A stretch of 35,218 bases of DNA, taken from positions 1-35,218 of IMG/VR virus record IMGVR_UViG_3300009149_000134. One strand, given 5' to 3'. Under the pieces are notes generated by a model that was not told the origin of the DNA, did no database searches, and saw only the letters and a program-made list of their open reading frames with translations. Positions 34,034 through 35,218 of this stretch are shown piece after piece. The DNA is from a virus. The position numbers and the translations under genes are program-made. How positions within the stretch are numbered: the stretch's first letter is position 1; each line of letters opens with the position of its first letter.

Positions 34034-34318
34034 ATGTCACAAACATCTTGTTTAGATTGTTTTCGGAAACACATTGCAACTGCTATGGTATTTGAAGATG
34101 AAGCGGCGATAGGAAATGCTTATCCGCTTCATAAATGGTTTGCTATTGGTGAACTAAATGCTGCTGCTAAAGAAGTTGTAAAAGAATATCCTATCCTTGC
34201 TCAAATGACAAGAGAGTTTTGTAGAGCATATCAGGATACAGGATCAAGCGTACCAACCGAAGAACTAATTATACTCGCTAATCAACTTGCGGATGGAGAA
34301 GAAGAATTTACAGATTGA
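34034..34318 (+). CDS. 94-residue protein (unknown)
   Basis: Starts MSQTSCLDCFRKHIATAMVF behind AAGGGGAGAG. Helical with a Cys pair near the N-terminus and conserved-looking YPLHKWFAIGELNAA, acidic end. Similar small helical proteins accompany GP88-type genes; function unknown. Confidence 0.8.
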   Translation: MSQTSCLDCFRKHIATAMVFEDEAAIGNAYPLHKWFAIGELNAAAKEVVKEYPILAQMTREFCRAYQDTGSSVPTEELIILANQLADGEEEFTD

Positions 34319-34344
34319 AATGAACTGTAAAAAGGAAAAGAAAA

Positions 34345-34688
34345 ATGGCAAATAGTTTACTGGAGTCGCTAACCAAAACCTAATCGCCCATGGTGGATGC
34401 TACGTAGTGCGTGTGAGCAACTTCTTAAAGTTGGGCATGGCGAACGAGAATATCTTTGGATGGGGTCCAGACGACAAGTGCCTATCGACGCAAGCTGAAT
34501 TAAGCGGAATAAAGAACGTCTGGATTGATGGACCGATCTATCATTTGGAACATGGTGAACAGGGTCAAATATTTTCTAAGGCATATGGAAAAAACTATGA
34601 GGAATATGCCAAGGTAAAGAACATGTCTGTAGATCAGTTCAGTGATTACAAGAAATCTTGGTCTTGGATACCAAAATATCCAAGATAG
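34345..34688 (+). pseudogene. Glycosyltransferase C-terminal remnant (N-terminus lost, frameshift)
   Basis: A good ribosome site and ATG 34345 open a frame that stops after 12 codons. One base out of frame, an ORF runs from 34356 to 34688: GVANQNLIAHGGCYVVRVSN, then GMANENIFGWGPDDKC and IDGPIYHLEHGEQ. These are C-terminal landmarks of GT-A glycosyltransferases (GWG-D-D and HLxH). About 110 residues remain where a full enzyme has 250 or more. Probably a deletion plus indel. Confidence 0.7.
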
Positions 34689-34747
34689 ACATAGTAATTT
34701 TTGTTTGTGAAATAATAAAAAACATTCTATATAAAAGACATTTTGGT

Positions 34748-34755
34748 CATAAATA
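34748..34755 (+). promoter_or_regulatory. Late promoter motif CATAAATA
   Basis: CATAAATA nine bp before the first stem base of the small RNA at 34764, fitting a start at about 34761. Confidence 0.55.
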
Positions 34756-34760
34756 ATAGT

Positions 34761-34840
34761 AAAGAATGAGAGTAAATCATATCAAACTACTGTGATTAGT
34801 AAGTCAAAATATACCAAACTCTCATTCTGTATTTTTTATT
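34761..34840 (+). ncRNA. Probable late small RNA with self-terminating fold
   Basis: GAATGAGAGT (34764) pairs with ACTCTCATTC (34818), 10 perfect bp, followed by TGTATTTTTTATT. The 44-nt loop holds ATCA / TGAT. No ORF of note. Promoter spacing and terminal T run suggest an RNA of about 75 nt. Confidence 0.6.
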
Positions 34841-34868
34841 ACCCCGATATTTTTGTCGGGGTTTTTTA
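34841..34868 (+). terminator. Rho-independent terminator
   Basis: ACCCCGA / TCGGGGT stem with an eight-base loop followed by a T run. Confidence 0.92.
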
Positions 34869-34876
34869 TTTACCAT

Positions 34877-34884
34877 GATAAATA
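34877..34884 (+). promoter_or_regulatory. Late promoter motif GATAAATA
   Basis: GATAAATA 39 bp before ATG 34924. Confidence 0.55.
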
Positions 34885-34923
34885 TATTAGAAACTATTTA
34901 AAGTACAATTAAGGGAGTAGATA

Positions 34924-35211
34924 ATGAAGTATCGCGTTCTAATCGACAAGAAGACTGGAGAGGTTATCGACAGCCGTCCGATGGATGAAGTAAATAACGG
35001 AAGACCATTCAGCGCACACGAGCTGAAGATCTTTGACGTTGTAGATACTGAAGATATTCCAGAAGGAACAAAACCGACAGAGGTCATGGTAGCAGGGAAG
35101 AAAGCAAAGTCAGAAAAGATCTCTGCAAAGTTTGCTGATGATGTGGATGTTAAAACGGCCAAGAAAATCCTTGAGCGTCATGGATACACAGTTACCAAGG
35201 AGACGATCTAA
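34924..35211 (+). CDS. 95-residue late protein (unknown)
   Basis: Starts MKYRVLIDKKTGEVIDSRPM behind AAGGGAGTAGATA. Begins beta-rich, then a basic helix (AGKKAKSEKISAKFADDVDV). Ends TAATG, overlapping the next start. Own late motif and terminator-isolated, so probably a virion or assembly protein. Codon use is C-rich, like the capsid gene. Confidence 0.82.
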   Translation: MKYRVLIDKKTGEVIDSRPMDEVNNGRPFSAHELKIFDVVDTEDIPEGTKPTEVMVAGKKAKSEKISAKFADDVDVKTAKKILERHGYTVTKETI

Positions 35212-35218
35212 TGGCTAA
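35211..35218 (+). CDS. Start of next gene (partial)
   Basis: ATG overlaps the preceding TAA (TAATG) with AAGGAGACGATCTA upstream. Only M-A and two bases of the next codon are inside the window. Confidence 0.6.

Overview
The window looks like part of a large, AT-rich, lytic T4-superfamily myovirus genome. Direct evidence is a gp23-type major capsid protein behind a gp22-type scaffold gene, a gp14-like neck protein, a gp17-type large terminase, and many T4-like late-promoter octamers (NNTAAATA) in front of virion genes. Host-type sigma70 promoters (TTGACN-16/17-TATAAT) precede accessory genes. No integrase, plasmid or bacterial housekeeping block is seen. The host is not identifiable; lipobox proteins suggest a Gram-negative.

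Layout. (1) 1-3310, plus strand: head genes, with terminators after the capsid gene and after an acidic head-region protein. (2) 3375-7830, minus strand: tightly coupled small early-type genes, including an ArdC-like protein, a winged-helix protein, a RadC/JAB protein and a small membrane protein. Three share a nearly identical promoter cassette. (3) 7850-13303, plus: PQ-loop membrane protein, nucleotidyltransferase, tmRNA, a small membrane protein, then an NAD salvage pair (NMN adenylyltransferase-Nudix and nicotinamide phosphoribosyltransferase) and a radical-SAM RlmN-like enzyme split into two ORFs. (4) 13304-14270: a multi-hairpin noncoding RNA and an attenuator-like leader. (5) 14275-24480: about 35 tRNA or tRNA-like genes covering all 20 amino acids, interspersed with HNH endonucleases, a sulfotransferase, an orphan Phd-type antitoxin, an FTR-like redox protein, a lipoprotein serine protease and several structured RNAs that are not standard tRNAs. 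(6) 24562-35218: neck protein, two modular Ser/Asp-linker proteins, a lipoprotein, terminase genes (large subunit with an intein in its P-loop), dCMP deaminase, a GP88-like Cys protein, a glycosyltransferase remnant, a probable late small RNA and a further late gene.

How it may work together. tRNAs for 20 amino acids, tmRNA and an RlmN-like modification enzyme amount to a phage-carried translation-support kit. The NAD genes form a nicotinamide-to-NAD route that could restore NAD drained by host defences. ArdC, the antitoxin and early small genes fit host takeover or counter-defence, but their targets are inferred only.

Most unusual signals: covarying non-canonical D-loop/T-loop pairs in several tRNAs; two regions where a tRNA 3' half precedes a matching 5' half (possible permuted tRNAs); a tRNA-like RNA with about 83 nt inserted at the anticodon loop; and the split RlmN whose second methyl-carrier cysteine lies on a separate 42-residue ORF.
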